64,000 bases of DNA, from the NCBI GenBank assembly GCA_902167325.1, contig LR632930.1:620001-684000 (forward strand), written 5' to 3'. The position numbers were made by a program, and so were the translations under genes. The notes beneath the pieces were generated by a model. That model saw only the letters and a program-made list of their open reading frames with translations. It had not been told where the DNA came from and ran no database searches. Positions within the stretch are counted from its first letter, which is position 1, and every line of letters begins with the position of its first letter. Positions 53,665 through 62,382 of the stretch are shown one piece after another. Origin of the DNA: Chitinophaga pinensis. GTDB lineage: Bacteria; Bacteroidota; Bacteroidia; Chitinophagales; Chitinophagaceae.

Positions 53665-56031
53665 TTATTCCGCCCGGAGCGATTTCACCGGGCTCATCCG
53701 TGCCGTGCGGATAGATTGGTAGCTGACTGTCATCATCGCCATCACGAGCGATAATACCGCGGTGCCTGCGAAGATCCACCAGCTGATTTCGATATGAACT
53801 GCGAACTTCTCGAGCCACCCATGCATGAAATACCCTGCCAGCGGCAATGCAATGGCAACAGCCACCAGTACCAGCCGCAGAAAATCCTTGCTCAGCAGTA
53901 CCAGGATCTGGGTAACAGTAGCCCCCAGCACTTTACGGATGCCGATTTCCTTCGTACGCTGCTGTGCGGTAAAGGCCGCCAGCCCAAAGAGGCCCAGGCA
54001 GGCTATTAAGATCGCCAGTACGGTAAATACGGTCGACAGCCGGCCTATCACTGCTTCGCTCCGGTACATTCTTTCGAAGAATACATCCATGAACTTTACC
54101 TCGAAAGGATACTCCGGATTGAATTGTTTATACACTGCTTCGAGGCTGGCCAATGCTTCGTCCGTTTTACCGGGCTGAATGCGCACAAGTATTTTACCTC
54201 CCGGTTCATCGATATAAGTGATGAGCATGGGGGCGGATTTATTGGATAAATGCCTGCTGGCGAAATCTTTCACCACACCAATAATTGGCATCTGCCTCCC
54301 TTCTACCGATAAGTTCTGTCCCGCAATCGGCTTTTTTAGTTTCATGATTTTAGCCGCCGTTTCATTGATGATCACACCATCTTTATCTGTGGGGTGATCT
54401 GCAGAAAAAGCACGCCCTTCTACAACATCGAGCTGCATCGTTTCATCCAGCCCGTCAGTTGATTCAAGCTTATCGAACAGCACGGTTTCATTTTCTGATT
54501 TGCCCGGCCACGACACGCCCTGCCCGCTATTACCCACATCTATGGGCAATTGGTTGGCAACCATGGATGATACAATACCGGGCTTCCCTTCCAGCGCATG
54601 CCGGAAGGCATCCAAGTTGGTGGATACCCCGCCTTCCTTATTGAAAAACACTACCTGATCCTTGTTCAGGCCAAGGTTCCTGTTTTTGATAAACTGCACC
54701 TGCAGGTACACCAGTGTTGCTGCCACAATGAGCACCGTTGAGATGCTGAACTGAAACACTACCAGTCCTTTCCGTAACCATATGGCAGACGATTTCAGCC
54801 GCAGCATCCCGCCTTTAAGCGTAGATACCGGATTGAGGGAAGAAAGGTAAAATGCAGGATAGCTGCCAGCCGCCAAACCGGTGAAAGCTCCCAGGCACAG
54901 CAGCCCCAGTAAATTATACCAGGTAAACACCGGTACTATCATGGTGGTATTCACCATCTTTTCAAACACGGGCATCAGCAGCCAAACCAGTCCTACAGAG
55001 AGGATGGATGAAATAAACACCAGTGCAAAAGATTCTCCGAGGAACTGAGAAATCAGAGAAAACCTTCCCGCACCGATGCTTTTACGCACCCCTACTTCTT
55101 TACTACGCTGTACAGCCCGTGCCGTGGAGAGATTCATAAAATTGATACAGGCGATCAGTAATACGAACGCGGCCACAATGATGAACAGCCTCACATATTC
55201 CATTCTACCCGGCTGCAGCACTCCGTCTTTAAACTGCCCCTTTAGGTAAACGTCGGAATAGGGATAAAGGAAAACCTCCGTGGAGGAGCCTTCTACATTA
55301 CGTTTGATGATATCTTTCGCGCTTGCGTTTACTTTCGCAAGATCGGCCTGTGCATCCAGCAGCACATAAGTGCGCGGTGCGTTAGCAGTCCAGGATTCCA
55401 GCCATTTGTTTTCTGCTTTCAGCTCCTGCATGGGCAGCAGAAAGTTGAACATGAGTGAACTCCCGGAGGGGGGAGCTTTCACTACGCCGGATACTGTGTA
55501 GTCCTGCTTGTTTTCAAGTCGAATCGTTTTACCGAGGGCTTTCTCATCCCCGAAAAGTGCTTCGGCAGATTTATCAGTCAGCACAATATTCCCCGGCTGA
55601 ACAAGCGCAGTTGCTGCTGTGCCTTCGAGGAAGGGAAAAGTGAATATGTTGAAAAACGAATTGTCGATATAATGCCCCTGGAATTTGAGGTTCTTATCAC
55701 CGGAAGAAAGTAACTTATCCGCACTCCAGCTCACGGATGCCACATCACGGATGCCCGGCACTTCGGTCTTTAGCTTATCCACCAACGGGCCTGGCGTAGC
55801 CGTAGTGGTCAGCATCTCATTGTGGGAGTAGTACTGATGTTCATATATCTGATAGATCTGCGGCAGCTTCTCATGATACCGGTTTGTACTGAACTCATTG
55901 GCCACCCAAAGGAGGATGAACATGCAGGCGGTCATCCCAATGGTGAGTCCTGCAATATTGATGGCTCCGAACACTTTGTTGTTCCAGAGGTTCCGCCATG
56001 CGATCTTGATATGATTTCTGAACATGTACAT
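53665..56031 (-). CDS. MacB/FtsX-type ABC transporter permease, first copy
   Basis: A 788-residue protein with the same two-unit layout as its downstream neighbour but clearly divergent in sequence. TM1 is about 18-40 (KVFGAINIAGLTIGMTACMFILLWV). After a periplasmic domain come helices with LFIIVAAFVLLIACINFMNLSTARAVQRSKEVGVRKSIGAG. The second half has STVLIVAATLVYLQV, and the final FtsX block LIACLGLFGLAAFTAQQRTKEIGIRKVLGATV ends SPVKSLRAE. It lies 275 bp downstream of the first ABC ATPase, with the small ORF 56054-56275 between. ATGs at 56031 and 56025 are both usable. Confidence 0.92.
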   Translation of the reverse strand: MYMFRNHIKIAWRNLWNNKVFGAINIAGLTIGMTACMFILLWVANEFSTNRYHEKLPQIYQIYEHQYYSHNEMLTTTATPGPLVDKLKTEVPGIRDVASVSWSADKLLSSGDKNLKFQGHYIDNSFFNIFTFPFLEGTAATALVQPGNIVLTDKSAEALFGDEKALGKTIRLENKQDYTVSGVVKAPPSGSSLMFNFLLPMQELKAENKWLESWTANAPRTYVLLDAQADLAKVNASAKDIIKRNVEGSSTEVFLYPYSDVYLKGQFKDGVLQPGRMEYVRLFIIVAAFVLLIACINFMNLSTARAVQRSKEVGVRKSIGAGRFSLISQFLGESFALVFISSILSVGLVWLLMPVFEKMVNTTMIVPVFTWYNLLGLLCLGAFTGLAAGSYPAFYLSSLNPVSTLKGGMLRLKSSAIWLRKGLVVFQFSISTVLIVAATLVYLQVQFIKNRNLGLNKDQVVFFNKEGGVSTNLDAFRHALEGKPGIVSSMVANQLPIDVGNSGQGVSWPGKSENETVLFDKLESTDGLDETMQLDVVEGRAFSADHPTDKDGVIINETAAKIMKLKKPIAGQNLSVEGRQMPIIGVVKDFASRHLSNKSAPMLITYIDEPGGKILVRIQPGKTDEALASLEAVYKQFNPEYPFEVKFMDVFFERMYRSEAVIGRLSTVFTVLAILIACLGLFGLAAFTAQQRTKEIGIRKVLGATVTQILVLLSKDFLRLVLVAVAIALPLAGYFMHGWLEKFAVHIEISWWIFAGTAVLSLVMAMMTVSYQSIRTARMSPVKSLRAE

Positions 56032-56053
56032 GTTGAATAAGGAGGTGATGATA

Positions 56054-56275
56054 TTAATCGTTACCGGATGGCCGGGAAGGGAATACTTGTCTGCGGCGGT
56101 ATTGATTTAACAGGCACATTCCGGCAAACAATATCAGGAGCAGGGGAAACAACATGGAAGGGAAAAGCAGCATGCCCTGCAATCCTTCCGTGGCGGTGCT
56201 TTCGCAGGAAAAGCTTCCTGTCAGGGCGCCTGGCCGCGGCAGCTGGATTATTTGTTCAGGGTAATGCGGTATCAT
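56054..56275 (-). CDS. Possible small single-span membrane protein in the efflux operon
   Basis: A 73-codon frame that fills most of the 275-bp gap between the first ABC ATPase and the first permease, on the same strand. It has one strong hydrophobic helix (about 35-57, MLLFPSMLFPLLLILFAG) followed by a basic tail NQYRRRQ, as in small inner-membrane proteins. I do not recognise a family. The codon pattern alone cannot prove it is expressed, so it may be spurious. Confidence 0.35.
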   Translation of the reverse strand: MIPHYPEQIIQLPRPGALTGSFSCESTATEGLQGMLLFPSMLFPLLLILFAGMCLLNQYRRRQVFPSRPSGND

Positions 56276-56306
56276 AGTTAATCAGTTTAAAGTTTTTGGC
56301 TACAGC

Positions 56307-56996
56307 TTATACGTGAAACTGTTCCTTGATGTTTTCAGTCACCACCTTACCATCGAACAGGTTAACGATGCGATGTGCAAACCCGGCGTCGTAAGGCGAG
56401 TGGGTTACCATGATGAGGGTAGTACCTGCATCATTCAGTTCCTGCAGGAGCTTCATCACTTCTTCACCGTTGGTGGAATCGAGGTTACCCGTTGGCTCAT
56501 CCGCCAGAATAAGTTTAGGCTTTGCCACTACAGCCCGTGCAATAGCCACACGTTGCTGCTGGCCGCCGGAAAGCTGTTGCGGGAAGTGGTTACGGCGGTG
56601 CATGATATTCATACGCTCCAGCACTGCTTCTACCCTTGCCTTTCTTTCGCTGGCGGGTACTTTCAGGTACAGCAGCGGCAGTTCCACATTTTCGAAAACA
56701 GTCAGTTCATCAATGAGGTTGAAGCTCTGGAATACGAATCCGATCGCTCCTTTGCGGAGCTGGGCGCGCTGGCGCTCACTCATCCGCGCTACCTCCTGCC
56801 CCCAGAAATGATATTCGCCGTGGGAAGGGTTATCGAGCAAACCGAGGATATTAAGCAGCGTGGATTTACCGCAGCCCGAAGGGCCCATGATGGCAACAAA
56901 TTCACCATCCTGAATTTCCATGTTAATGCCATTGAGTGCGGTGGTTTCCACTTCTTCTGTGGTGAATAATTTCTGCAGGTTGACTGTTCTGATCAT
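56307..56996 (-). CDS. ABC transporter ATP-binding protein (MacB/LolD type), first copy
   Basis: A 229-residue ATPase with canonical motifs: Walker A GPSGCGKS (38-45), Q-loop FVFQ, signature [14 protein letters not shown], Walker B LILADE, D-loop GNLDS and H-loop MVTHS. It belongs to the MacB/LolD group that energises FtsX-type permeases. It lies 39 bp after the first adaptor gene, with the permeases downstream, so it should serve the same efflux system. Confidence 0.93.
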   Translation of the reverse strand: MIRTVNLQKLFTTEEVETTALNGINMEIQDGEFVAIMGPSGCGKSTLLNILGLLDNPSHGEYHFWGQEVARMSERQRAQLRKGAIGFVFQSFNLIDELTVFENVELPLLYLKVPASERKARVEAVLERMNIMHRRNHFPQQLSGGQQQRVAIARAVVAKPKLILADEPTGNLDSTNGEEVMKLLQELNDAGTTLIMVTHSPYDAGFAHRIVNLFDGKVVTENIKEQFHV

Positions 56997-57035
56997 TTGT
57001 TTCGGATTGAAGTTGATGTAATGATTTTGGGTGGA

Positions 57036-58283
57036 TCAAAATTCCAGGACTTCCTTGTTCCCGAAGTTTTCGTATGTGGAAGTGATTACCTGGTCGCCGG
57101 GCTGGAGGCCATCCAGCACTTCGAAATATACCGGGTTTTTACGGCCAAGGGTAATCTTACGTTTGGCGGCTCTTTTACCACCATTTTCCACAACATACAC
57201 CCAGTTGCCGCCGGTATCTGAGAAGAAGCCGCCCGCAGGCAAAAGTAATGCTTCGGATGATTTTCCCAGCTCAAGGCGGATAGGAGAGGATTGCCCGCGG
57301 CGGATGCCTTCCGGAGCAGCCTGCTGGAACTGCATGTCTACTTCGAAACGGCCGTTCTTTACTTCAGGATATACTTTGGAGATCACCATTTCATTGGCTT
57401 TCCCGTTGAAATCAAAATTGGCTTTCAGGCCGGAGAAAATGCGGTTGATATAATGTTCATCAACCTCTGCACGCATTTTGAATCCATCAAGGTCATCGAT
57501 CTGTCCGATGTTCTGCCCCGCCTGAATGCTGGTACCCACTTCCACGTTGATGGACGACAGCTGCCCGTCTACCGGGGCGCGTACCACCAGGTTGGCCAGG
57601 TTATCCTTCATGAGGGTGAGGTTACGCTGCGTGCGCGCTATGGTGCCTTCGAGCTGGGCGATCTGGGTTTTCGCATTCTCCAGCTGGTATTCCTGCGACT
57701 GTACCTCTATCTGGCGCTGGCGGCTCAGGCGCTCATACTCCCGTTTGGTTTTAAGGTACTCCTGTTCTGCCACCACTTTGTCTTTGAACAGTTTATGGTT
57801 CCGCTCGAAGATATCCTTCGCCTGATCTACCTGGTAATCCAGGTCGCTGAGGGTTTTCTCCAGGGAGAAGCGGTCCTGTTTCAGCCGGAGCCGGGTGTTC
57901 TGCAGCTCATTGATAAGGCGGTACATCTCGGTTTCACGGTTCACGAAATCCATCATGAGGCGCTGGTTTTCAAGCCGGAGAATGGAGTCGCCCGCTTTCA
58001 CCATACTACCGCCTTCCATGAATTTGCGGGCTACATACCCGCCCTCAATGGCATCGAGCCGGATGGTTTTCAGGGGATGCACCACTCCGGTTACGGAGAT
58101 GTACTCATCGAAGGTGCCTTTGGTGACCTTGGAAACGGTGATCTTATCTTTTTCCACGTTAAGCTTGCTACGCTTGTCCGCGAAAATAAAGCTCCAGAGG
58201 AGCAGAAGCACTACCGCACCACCGCCTCCGTAAATGAAGAGGCGCTGCTTGGTCCAATATTTCTTTTTGAGTTGTCTGTCCAT
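57036..58283 (-). CDS. Efflux periplasmic adaptor subunit (HlyD/MacA-like), first copy
   Basis: A membrane-fusion protein of about 415 residues that starts the efflux run. The frame stays open to 59660 but the real start is the ATG at 58283 (MDRQLKKKYW): it precedes a TM helix (about 17-35, FIYGGGGAVVLLLLWSFIF), and the upstream extension is antisense to the response regulator gene. Domains: lipoyl half (VHPLKTIRLDAIEGGYVARKF), a coiled-coil hairpin (about 105-215), second lipoyl half (NLVVRAPVDGQLSSINVEVGTSI), barrel and C-terminal domain (FEVLDGLQPGDQVITSTYENFG). It follows a near-consensus sigma-54 promoter. It differs from the adaptor at 47499. Confidence 0.92.
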   Translation of the reverse strand: MDRQLKKKYWTKQRLFIYGGGGAVVLLLLWSFIFADKRSKLNVEKDKITVSKVTKGTFDEYISVTGVVHPLKTIRLDAIEGGYVARKFMEGGSMVKAGDSILRLENQRLMMDFVNRETEMYRLINELQNTRLRLKQDRFSLEKTLSDLDYQVDQAKDIFERNHKLFKDKVVAEQEYLKTKREYERLSRQRQIEVQSQEYQLENAKTQIAQLEGTIARTQRNLTLMKDNLANLVVRAPVDGQLSSINVEVGTSIQAGQNIGQIDDLDGFKMRAEVDEHYINRIFSGLKANFDFNGKANEMVISKVYPEVKNGRFEVDMQFQQAAPEGIRRGQSSPIRLELGKSSEALLLPAGGFFSDTGGNWVYVVENGGKRAAKRKITLGRKNPVYFEVLDGLQPGDQVITSTYENFGNKEVLEF

Positions 58284-58308
58284 GACTATAATTGCTGGCG
58301 GTATAAAG

Positions 58309-58323
58309 TCAATCCATGTGCCA
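58309..58323 (-). promoter_or_regulatory. Sigma-54 (-24/-12) promoter of the efflux operon
   Basis: On the minus strand TGGCAC, a 5-base spacer ATGGA, then TTGA; the consensus is TGGCAC-N5-TTGC, so only the last base differs. Transcription would start near 58298, about 15 nt before the adaptor ATG at 58283. It lies beside an NtrC-type activator gene, which makes it far more credible than an isolated match. Confidence 0.7.
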
Positions 58324-58397
58324 AGCCATGCCAAACCGCAAAACCCGCCTCCATGGCGGATGTAGCCAGCCCTACCAGAGCATGGCCTGTTCCAAAG

Positions 58398-58414
58398 CGG
58401 ACAGGCGGTGTCCG
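58398..58414. promoter_or_regulatory. Candidate activator binding site (inverted repeat)
   Basis: CGGACA, 5-base spacer, TGTCCG is a perfect palindrome, with an extra half-site CCGGACA at 58418-58424. Its centre is about 108 bp upstream of the predicted sigma-54 transcription start, within the usual range for an NtrC-type enhancer site. The likely ligand is the response regulator encoded next door. Confidence 0.55.
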
Positions 58415-58595
58415 TTTCCGGACAGCAGCCCCCTCCGGAAAAAGGCCTTAAAATATCCCGGGGTGATCCGAAATCATTGTTTAATATTGCCACAGCAGGC
58501 AGTTCCGGCGGAAAAAAGCATATCCCGGCACGGGAGCGCAGCACGACCGGAATACGATTTGCTGTCTGTCCTTTCAAAAGCATTAATCCTACATC

Positions 58596-59942
58596 ATGAG
58601 CATCCAGCAAGGTAAAATTCTTATAGTAGACGATGATACGGACGTTCTTCGTGCAGCACGACTCCTGCTTAAAAGGCATTTCGCACAGGTGGATTTCGAA
58701 AAGAACCCGCAGAAAATCCCCTATCTGGTTACCAATTTCGAATACGACGTTATCCTGCTGGATATGAACTTCACCCGCGACCTCTCCAGCGGGAAAGAAG
58801 GCTTCGAATGGCTCGACCGTATACTTGATATCAATCCCAAAGCCACAGTAGTACTCTTCACCGCTTATGGCGATGTGGAAATGGCCGTGCGTGCCATAAA
58901 AGCAGGCGCGGTAGATTTCGTACTCAAACCATGGGAAAACGATAAACTGCTGGCTACCATGCAAACTGCCGTAGCCGCCAGTCAGGCTAAACAGGAAAAG
59001 AAAGCCGGGGGCGCTACCCTGCATACTGATAATGTGCTGATTGGCGATAGCCCTGCCATGCAGGAGCTTCTTGAAACCGTGGGGCGGGTTGCCGGAACAG
59101 ACGCCAACATCCTCATCCTCGGTGAAAACGGTACCGGTAAAGATCTGCTTGCCCGGCACATCCACGCACTCAGCATGCGGAAGGAGAAACCTATTGTGCC
59201 GGTAGACCTCGGCGCGCTCAGCGAGTCCCTTTTCGAAAGCGAGCTGTTCGGCCATGTAAAAGGCGCATTCACCGACGCGCGCGACGACCGTGCCGGCCGA
59301 TTCGAAGAAGCCGCAGGAGGCACCATTTTCCTCGATGAAATCGGGAACATCTCCATTCCCTTTCAGGCTAAATTGCTCACAGTACTGCAAAACCGCCAGG
59401 TTACCCGCGTAGGCTCCAATAAACTGCTGCCAATAGACGTAAGGCTGATTTCTGCTACCAATAAGAACATCCAGCAGCTGGCCGCATCCGGACAGTTCCG
59501 GCAGGATCTGCTCTATCGTATCAATACCATAGAAGTGCATTTGCCGCCCCTGCGCGAAAGGCGGGAAGATATCGTACCCCTTGCGGAATACTTCCTTGGA
59601 ATGTACCGTAAGAAATATAACCGTCCGGTTGCCTTTTTGCACGAAACACTCATCACTCAACTGGAGAATTACGAATGGCCGGGTAATATCCGCGAATTAC
59701 AGCACGCCATTGAGCGGGCAGTGATCCTTTGCCAGGGCAAAACACTCATGCCCAAAGATGTATTCGTGAAATCCACCTCTTCTTCGGAAAAGCTGGATAC
59801 CGGCTTTAACCTGGAAGATATGGAAAGGAATATGATCGCCCAGGCGCTGAAACAGTGCAACGGAAATATTACCGATGCTGCACGTGAGCTGGGCCTTAGC
59901 CGCGCTGCGCTTTACCGCCGTATGGAAAAATACAACCTGTAA
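58596..59942 (+). CDS. Sigma-54-dependent response regulator (NtrC family)
   Basis: A 448-residue activator with three parts. Receiver (about 5-125): acidic pocket DDD near 12-14, phosphoacceptor Asp56 (LLDMNF), Thr89 and Lys111. AAA+ domain: Walker A GENGTGKD (176-183), the sigma-54 contact loop GAFTDA (223-228; usually GAFTGA), Walker B GGTIFLDEIGN, and RQDLLYRINTIEVHLPPLRER. C-terminal Fis-type helix-turn-helix: ITDAARELGLSRAALYRRM. It overlaps nothing and is followed at once by the histidine kinase (1 bp gap). It is divergent from the efflux operon, its likely target. Confidence 0.95.
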   Translation: MSIQQGKILIVDDDTDVLRAARLLLKRHFAQVDFEKNPQKIPYLVTNFEYDVILLDMNFTRDLSSGKEGFEWLDRILDINPKATVVLFTAYGDVEMAVRAIKAGAVDFVLKPWENDKLLATMQTAVAASQAKQEKKAGGATLHTDNVLIGDSPAMQELLETVGRVAGTDANILILGENGTGKDLLARHIHALSMRKEKPIVPVDLGALSESLFESELFGHVKGAFTDARDDRAGRFEEAAGGTIFLDEIGNISIPFQAKLLTVLQNRQVTRVGSNKLLPIDVRLISATNKNIQQLAASGQFRQDLLYRINTIEVHLPPLRERREDIVPLAEYFLGMYRKKYNRPVAFLHETLITQLENYEWPGNIRELQHAIERAVILCQGKTLMPKDVFVKSTSSSEKLDTGFNLEDMERNMIAQALKQCNGNITDAARELGLSRAALYRRMEKYNL

Positions 59943-59943
59943 A

Positions 59944-61275
59944 ATGAACCGCTTCAGCGTCAATATCCTGCTGCGCCTCATCCTGCTCATCGCCACTGTG
60001 GCGGCGGGCTTTGTGGTATGGTCTCTGGGCTACCCGCTCCTTATCTGGCTGGTGGTGCCGTTCCTTATTGCACAGGTCTTGTCTTTATACCATTATCTCA
60101 ACCGGGTTAACCGGAAACTCACGCTGTTCCTCGAAGCCATCCGCTACGAAGATTTTTCAATCCGCTTCAGTGCAGACAATAAGCTGGGTAAGAGCTTCAG
60201 TGCGTTAAACCATCAGTTCAACGAAGTACTGGAGGCATTCCGCCAAACCCGTGCAGAAAGAGAAGCGAATTTAAAGTACATCGATACCATCATTCAGCAT
60301 ATCAGCATTGGTATTTTTTCTTTTGATGCAGATGGTAAGATAGAGCTGATCAATCCGGCCGCATTCCGCCTGCTGGGCATTTACCGCCTGCGGTATATCG
60401 ACGAGCTGAAGAACCTGCATCCCGATCTTGCCGGGCTGCTGCTCCAGTTACCCGCGGGGCAAAAAACGCTGTATGCCACCCAAAACGGCCAGCAGCTGAG
60501 CATCCACGCTGCCAGCGTACGCCTTCAGGGGAGGCTGGTGAAGCTCATTTCCCTGCAAAACATCCACGCCGAGCTGCAACAGAAAGAGCTGGAAGCCTGG
60601 CAGAACCTCACTAAGATCCTGCGTCACGAAATCATGAATTCCGTTACGCCCATCGTGAGCCTGATCGGCACCATGCAGGATATTGTACAGTACGACCTCG
60701 CAGCTACAGACGATCAGAACATTGCGGTGGAAGATCTTCGCGAAGCCCTCGACACCATCGAGAGCCGGAGTAAAGGCATCATGAATTTCGTAAACGCCTA
60801 CCGCGACTATACCACGCTTCCCAAGCCACAGTTCACTACCATCAATCTGAAACAGCTCATTACTTCCGTGAGCAACCTGTTGCTGCCTGAAATCAAAGCT
60901 GCGGGTATACGATACCGTTCAAGCATTTCGCCGGAAAATATCGAAATACATGCAGACGATACGCAGCTGCAGATGGTGCTGATCAATCTCATTAAAAACG
61001 CGATGGATGCGCTGGATCAAACCGACCAGCCAACTATTTCGGTAAAAGGATCGTTCAACGGCCAACAGGTTATTATCGAAATTACCGATAATGGTCCCGG
61101 TATTGATCCCGATGCACAGGAGAAAATATTCATTCCCTTCTTCACCACGAAAAAGAAAGGCTCCGGCATTGGCCTGAGCCTCAGCCAGCAGATCATACAG
61201 ATGCATGGCGGGCAGCTCAAACTCAGCAGCATTCCTGAAAAGGGTACAACTTTTTACGTATTGCTCAACAATTAA
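59944..61275 (+). CDS. Sensor histidine kinase paired with the sigma-54 regulator
   Basis: A membrane kinase of about 443 residues. I use the ATG at 59944 (MNRFSVNILL), just after the regulator stop. Two closely spaced N-terminal TM helices (about 9-30 and 33-52) leave almost no periplasmic loop, so the signal may be sensed in the membrane or cytosol. A PAS-like domain (about 105-200, IGIFSFDADGKIELINPAAFRLLG) is followed by the dimerisation helix with the phosphoacceptor His228 (ILRHEIMNSVTPI) and the ATPase boxes N (NLIKNAMDAL), G1 (DNGPGID) and G2 (GSGIGLSL). NtrB-like HisKA sequence fits the NtrC-like partner. Confidence 0.93.
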   Translation: MNRFSVNILLRLILLIATVAAGFVVWSLGYPLLIWLVVPFLIAQVLSLYHYLNRVNRKLTLFLEAIRYEDFSIRFSADNKLGKSFSALNHQFNEVLEAFRQTRAEREANLKYIDTIIQHISIGIFSFDADGKIELINPAAFRLLGIYRLRYIDELKNLHPDLAGLLLQLPAGQKTLYATQNGQQLSIHAASVRLQGRLVKLISLQNIHAELQQKELEAWQNLTKILRHEIMNSVTPIVSLIGTMQDIVQYDLAATDDQNIAVEDLREALDTIESRSKGIMNFVNAYRDYTTLPKPQFTTINLKQLITSVSNLLLPEIKAAGIRYRSSISPENIEIHADDTQLQMVLINLIKNAMDALDQTDQPTISVKGSFNGQQVIIEITDNGPGIDPDAQEKIFIPFFTTKKKGSGIGLSLSQQIIQMHGGQLKLSSIPEKGTTFYVLLNN

Positions 61276-61308
61276 AAAGGGTGTAAGTTGAGGGTACAAT
61301 TCCACAAC

Positions 61309-61983
61309 ATGAAGCCTGCCTATTGGATAACAGTATATTTCCTCCTATTGCTTGCCGATATCGGGATGATCGTTTTTGACTTTCCGCATGTCCGGTTTAT
61401 TACCAAACCGCTGCTGATGATATTGCTCGGGGTGTACGGATGGGTGCTGGCCGGGAAGCTGCATTACCGTTCCCGTAATTTCATTTTCGCAGCCGTGATC
61501 TTTTCCTGGTCGGGCGATGTGTTTTTGCTATTCCCTCAGTTCTTCCTCCCCGGACTCGTCAGCTTCCTCGTAGCACACATTATGTATATCGGGTATTTCG
61601 CCACACTAAAGCCACGCCCTCTTATCGGGGTTGTTGAAATTATGGCGATGATCGCCGCGTTGGGCTATGCCTGCATCATGCTCTGGATATTGCTGCCCAC
61701 TGCAGGCGCCATGAAGATCCCTGTTATCGCTTATACGGCCGTCATTACGGCGATGTTTATACTGTCTGTAAGGGCCTTCGGGTTCGGCGCGCCCTGGTAT
61801 GGAAGGCGCTGCATCTTTGGGGCGTTCCTGTTCGTAGTATCCGATTCTGTACTCGCATTTCAACTGTTTTATGCCGATTTCCCTTACAGCGGCGTGCTGG
61901 TAATGGCTACTTACGGCGTGGCGCAATGGCTCCTGGTATCGGGGAGTTTGTATAATCTGCGGAACAGGATCGGGCCTTTTTAG
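61309..61983 (+). CDS. YhhN family membrane protein (lysoplasmalogenase-like)
   Basis: A membrane protein of about 224 residues with seven to eight TM helices. The ATG at 61309 (MKPAYW) is more likely than the TTG at 61288. Family marks are the helix run ITVYFLLLLADIGMIVF, the loop FITKPLLMILL, WSGDVFLLFP with the conserved SGDVFL segment, and FVVSDSVLAFQLF near the end. In animals this family hydrolyses lysoplasmalogens; in bacteria the substrate is often unknown. It lies 33 bp after the kinase and may be cotranscribed. Confidence 0.87.
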   Translation: MKPAYWITVYFLLLLADIGMIVFDFPHVRFITKPLLMILLGVYGWVLAGKLHYRSRNFIFAAVIFSWSGDVFLLFPQFFLPGLVSFLVAHIMYIGYFATLKPRPLIGVVEIMAMIAALGYACIMLWILLPTAGAMKIPVIAYTAVITAMFILSVRAFGFGAPWYGRRCIFGAFLFVVSDSVLAFQLFYADFPYSGVLVMATYGVAQWLLVSGSLYNLRNRIGPF

Positions 61984-62173
61984 TAGGAAAACATTTTATC
62001 ATGCCGGGCTTTTCACTCTGAAGCTTCTTTCGTACCTTCAATTCAGCCAAACTACCAGATGCCCTAACAATACAATTCCTCTGTAAAACATTCGTTATCA
62101 ATATGAAAGCAGAGAATCCCCTTCAGCATAGGCATCTGACTCCTCTGTAATATGTATGGCTTCTGATATATCT
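61984..62173. other. Intergenic region after the YhhN gene
   Basis: Part of a 635-bp gene-free stretch. I find no gene and no clear terminator. The periodic array starts at about 62174. Confidence 0.3.
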
Positions 62174-62382
62174 TACCTCCAGATCAAGTCCGCATCAAGT
62201 CCACCTCATGTCCACCTTATCTCCACGGTTCCGGCATTGTTCCCGCATGCTTATAGCATGGTTTCCGTATAGTTCCCATACTGTTTCCCTACTGTTTCCG
62301 TACCGTTTCCGTACTTTTTATGCGGGATAACTGCTTCTAACCAGCTTCACCTTAGCTTCATACTAACTACATACTAACTTCA
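62174..62382. repeat. Imperfect tandem array with an 11-bp period
   Basis: Cut every 11 bases from 62174, the sequence falls into about 19 consecutive related units with no shift in phase. Early units resemble CAAGTCCACCT (62185-62217), middle units TTTCCGTACTG (62262-62316), late units TACTAACTTCA (62350-62382). Neighbouring units are most alike, as expected for repeated local duplication and drift. The units are too short and contiguous for CRISPR, and a coding repeat is unlikely because 11 is not a multiple of 3. It lies in the upstream region of nadB. Confidence 0.8.

Noticed and set aside
58521..58535. Second sigma-54 promoter, toward the response regulator
   Set aside because: GGCACGGGAGCGC resembles the motif but the -24 GG and -12 GC are one base out of register and TT is missing.
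58284..59660. N-terminal extension of the first adaptor, giving an 874-codon frame
   Set aside because: The added part lies antisense to the response regulator gene and crosses the sigma-54 promoter; the adaptor starts properly at 58283.
62174..62382. CRISPR array
   Set aside because: Units are 11 bp, contiguous and drift gradually; there are no separate spacers and no cas genes.
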